Positions 59,279 to 59,934 of a stretch of DNA of 59,934 bases are shown in pieces. Under the pieces are notes generated by a model. That model had not been told where the DNA came from. It ran no database searches and saw only the letters and a program-made list of their open reading frames with translations. The position numbers were made by a program, and so were the translations under genes. Numbering within the stretch: position 1 is the first letter of the stretch; the number at the start of each line of letters is the position of its first letter. Source of the DNA: CAYVFM01 sp964546375 (GTDB taxonomy: Bacteria > Gemmatimonadota > Gemmatimonadetes > Palauibacterales > Palauibacteraceae); NCBI GenBank assembly GCA_964546375.1, contig CAZJJO010000001.1, positions 1-59,934 on the forward strand. The letters are read 5' to 3'.

Positions 59279-59934
59279 GTGATCGACGAGCGCCGCGACG
59301 GGAGCCGGGACGGGGGAGGGCCGTCCGCCGTGGAGGGGGCGGCGGTCCTCCTGGTGGCCGCCCTGGGGGCCTGGCTGCGGTGGCGGCTGATCGACCAGCC
59401 GATCCGCTACGACGAGGCGGTCACCTGGCTCCGCTACGTCTCCGAGCCCCTGTCGGCCGGCCTCTCGCGGTACGACCTGCCCAACAACCACGTCTTCCAC
59501 ACCCTGCTGGCCCACCTCTCCACCGACCTGCTCGGCGACGGCCCCCGGGCGCTCCGGCTGCCGGCCTGGCTGGCGGGGACGGCGCTGGTGCCGGCCACGT
59601 GGTGGCTCGGCCGGGCGACGGCGGGCCCGGGGGCCGCCCTGGTGTCCGCGGCGGCGACGGCGGTCTCGCCGGCCCTGGTCCTCTTCTCGACCAACGCCCG
59701 GGGCTACGGGCTGGTGGTGCTGGCCTTCGTGGTGCTCGCGCGGCTGGCGGCGGACCTGCGGCGCCGCCGGTCGGCGGCGCGGCTCGCCGCCTTCGCCGTC
59801 GTGGCGGCGCTGGCGGGCTGGACGATGCCCGCCGCCCTCTATCCCGCGGTCGCCGTCGCGGCGTGGCTGGCGGCCCCGGCGGCGCCGGGCGAGCGGGTCC
59901 GGCCGCTCCGGGAGCGCCTGTGCTCGCTGGCCGC
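59279..59934 (+). CDS. GT39-like membrane glycosyltransferase, 5' part (runs off window)
   Basis: The first ~218 residues of an integral-membrane glycosyltransferase of the GT39/ArnT type, which uses a polyprenyl-phosphate sugar donor. The Asp-Glu motif is RYDEAVTW just after the first helix (AAVLLVAALGAWLRWRLI). Further helices include LRLPAWLAGTALVPATWWLG, ALVSAAATAVSPALVLFSTN followed by ARGYGLVVLAFVVLARL, and AAFAVVAALAGWTMPAALY. The start is GTG at 59279 with GGAGG 6 nt upstream. The frame is open to the right edge, so the gene is incomplete. It is divergent from the Lon-family gene. Confidence 0.85.
   Translation, partial: MIDERRDGSRDGGGPSAVEGAAVLLVAALGAWLRWRLIDQPIRYDEAVTWLRYVSEPLSAGLSRYDLPNNHVFHTLLAHLSTDLLGDGPRALRLPAWLAGTALVPATWWLGRATAGPGAALVSAAATAVSPALVLFSTNARGYGLVVLAFVVLARLAADLRRRRSAARLAAFAVVAALAGWTMPAALYPAVAVAAWLAAPAAPGERVRPLRERLCSLA

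Noticed and set aside
1..59934. CRISPR arrays, tRNA or rRNA genes, insertion sequences, prophage
   Set aside because: No repeat-spacer array, cloverleaf-like segment, transposase or phage protein was seen on either strand.

Overview
This is a very GC-rich bacterial stretch (well over 70% G+C by eye) containing one 100-N assembly gap. Secreted proteins cleaved just before Gln (ends such as LQA|QE and ARA|QS), many lipoproteins, a LemA/DUF2207 pair, a GMC oxidoreductase with its small subunit, and RCC1-type lipoproteins suggest a Gemmatimonadota-like, metagenome-assembled genome. That placement is inference. About 50 genes are packed tightly, and many are joined by ATGA or GTGA stop/start overlaps. 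I saw no rRNA, tRNA, CRISPR array, transposase or phage gene.

Layout. 0-11.4 kb: the 3' end of metG faces a minus-strand block holding an AstE/aspartoacylase-like hydrolase coupled to a GCS2-CBS ligase, a GT4 glycosyltransferase, a pterin carbinolamine dehydratase, a GAF-GAF-GGDEF cyclase broken by the gap, an APH-like kinase, a peroxiredoxin, DUF2207 and lemA. 11.6-22 kb: DUF3891, a histone-deacetylase-like enzyme, a SEC-C protein, a TPP enzyme, the GMC oxidoreductase pair, phzF, an unknown secreted protein and a YheT-like hydrolase. 22-26.7 kb: a plus-strand run of IGHMBP2-type helicase, hydrolase, O6-alkylguanine alkyltransferase, lipoprotein and an OsmC-family gene interrupted by an in-frame TGA. 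26.7-29.7 kb: FKBP, aldehyde dehydrogenase and alcohol dehydrogenase. 30-37 kb: an AddB/AddA-like nuclease-helicase pair, a UspA stub and a lipid kinase. 37-44 kb: a PDZ protein, lgt, a LOG-family protein, an amidohydrolase, MscS and a cyclophilin. 44-49 kb: Rieske ferredoxin, RCC1 lipoprotein, senA-senB (selenoneine) and a MetF-like protein. 49-60 kb: sfsA, hydrolase, an epimerase/RimB-like/rimK operon, aconitase, a tandem Usp, a Lon-family protease and a partial GT39.

The most interesting thread is selenium. The OsmC-family gene has TGA exactly where the family has its catalytic cysteine. A GC stem with a UGGAG loop lies 25 nt downstream, which fits a bacterial SECIS element, so this looks like an OsmC-type selenoprotein. 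About 19 kb away, senA and senB encode the selenoneine synthase and selenosugar synthase. Together they suggest a selenium-using organism whose selD/selABC genes lie outside this window.

A second thread is start codons. Four genes (GT4, APH-like kinase, DUF2207 and Rieske) have conserved or expected N-terminal sequence that reads upstream of any in-frame ATG, GTG or TTG. Several intergenic palindromes and short repeats are also recorded.
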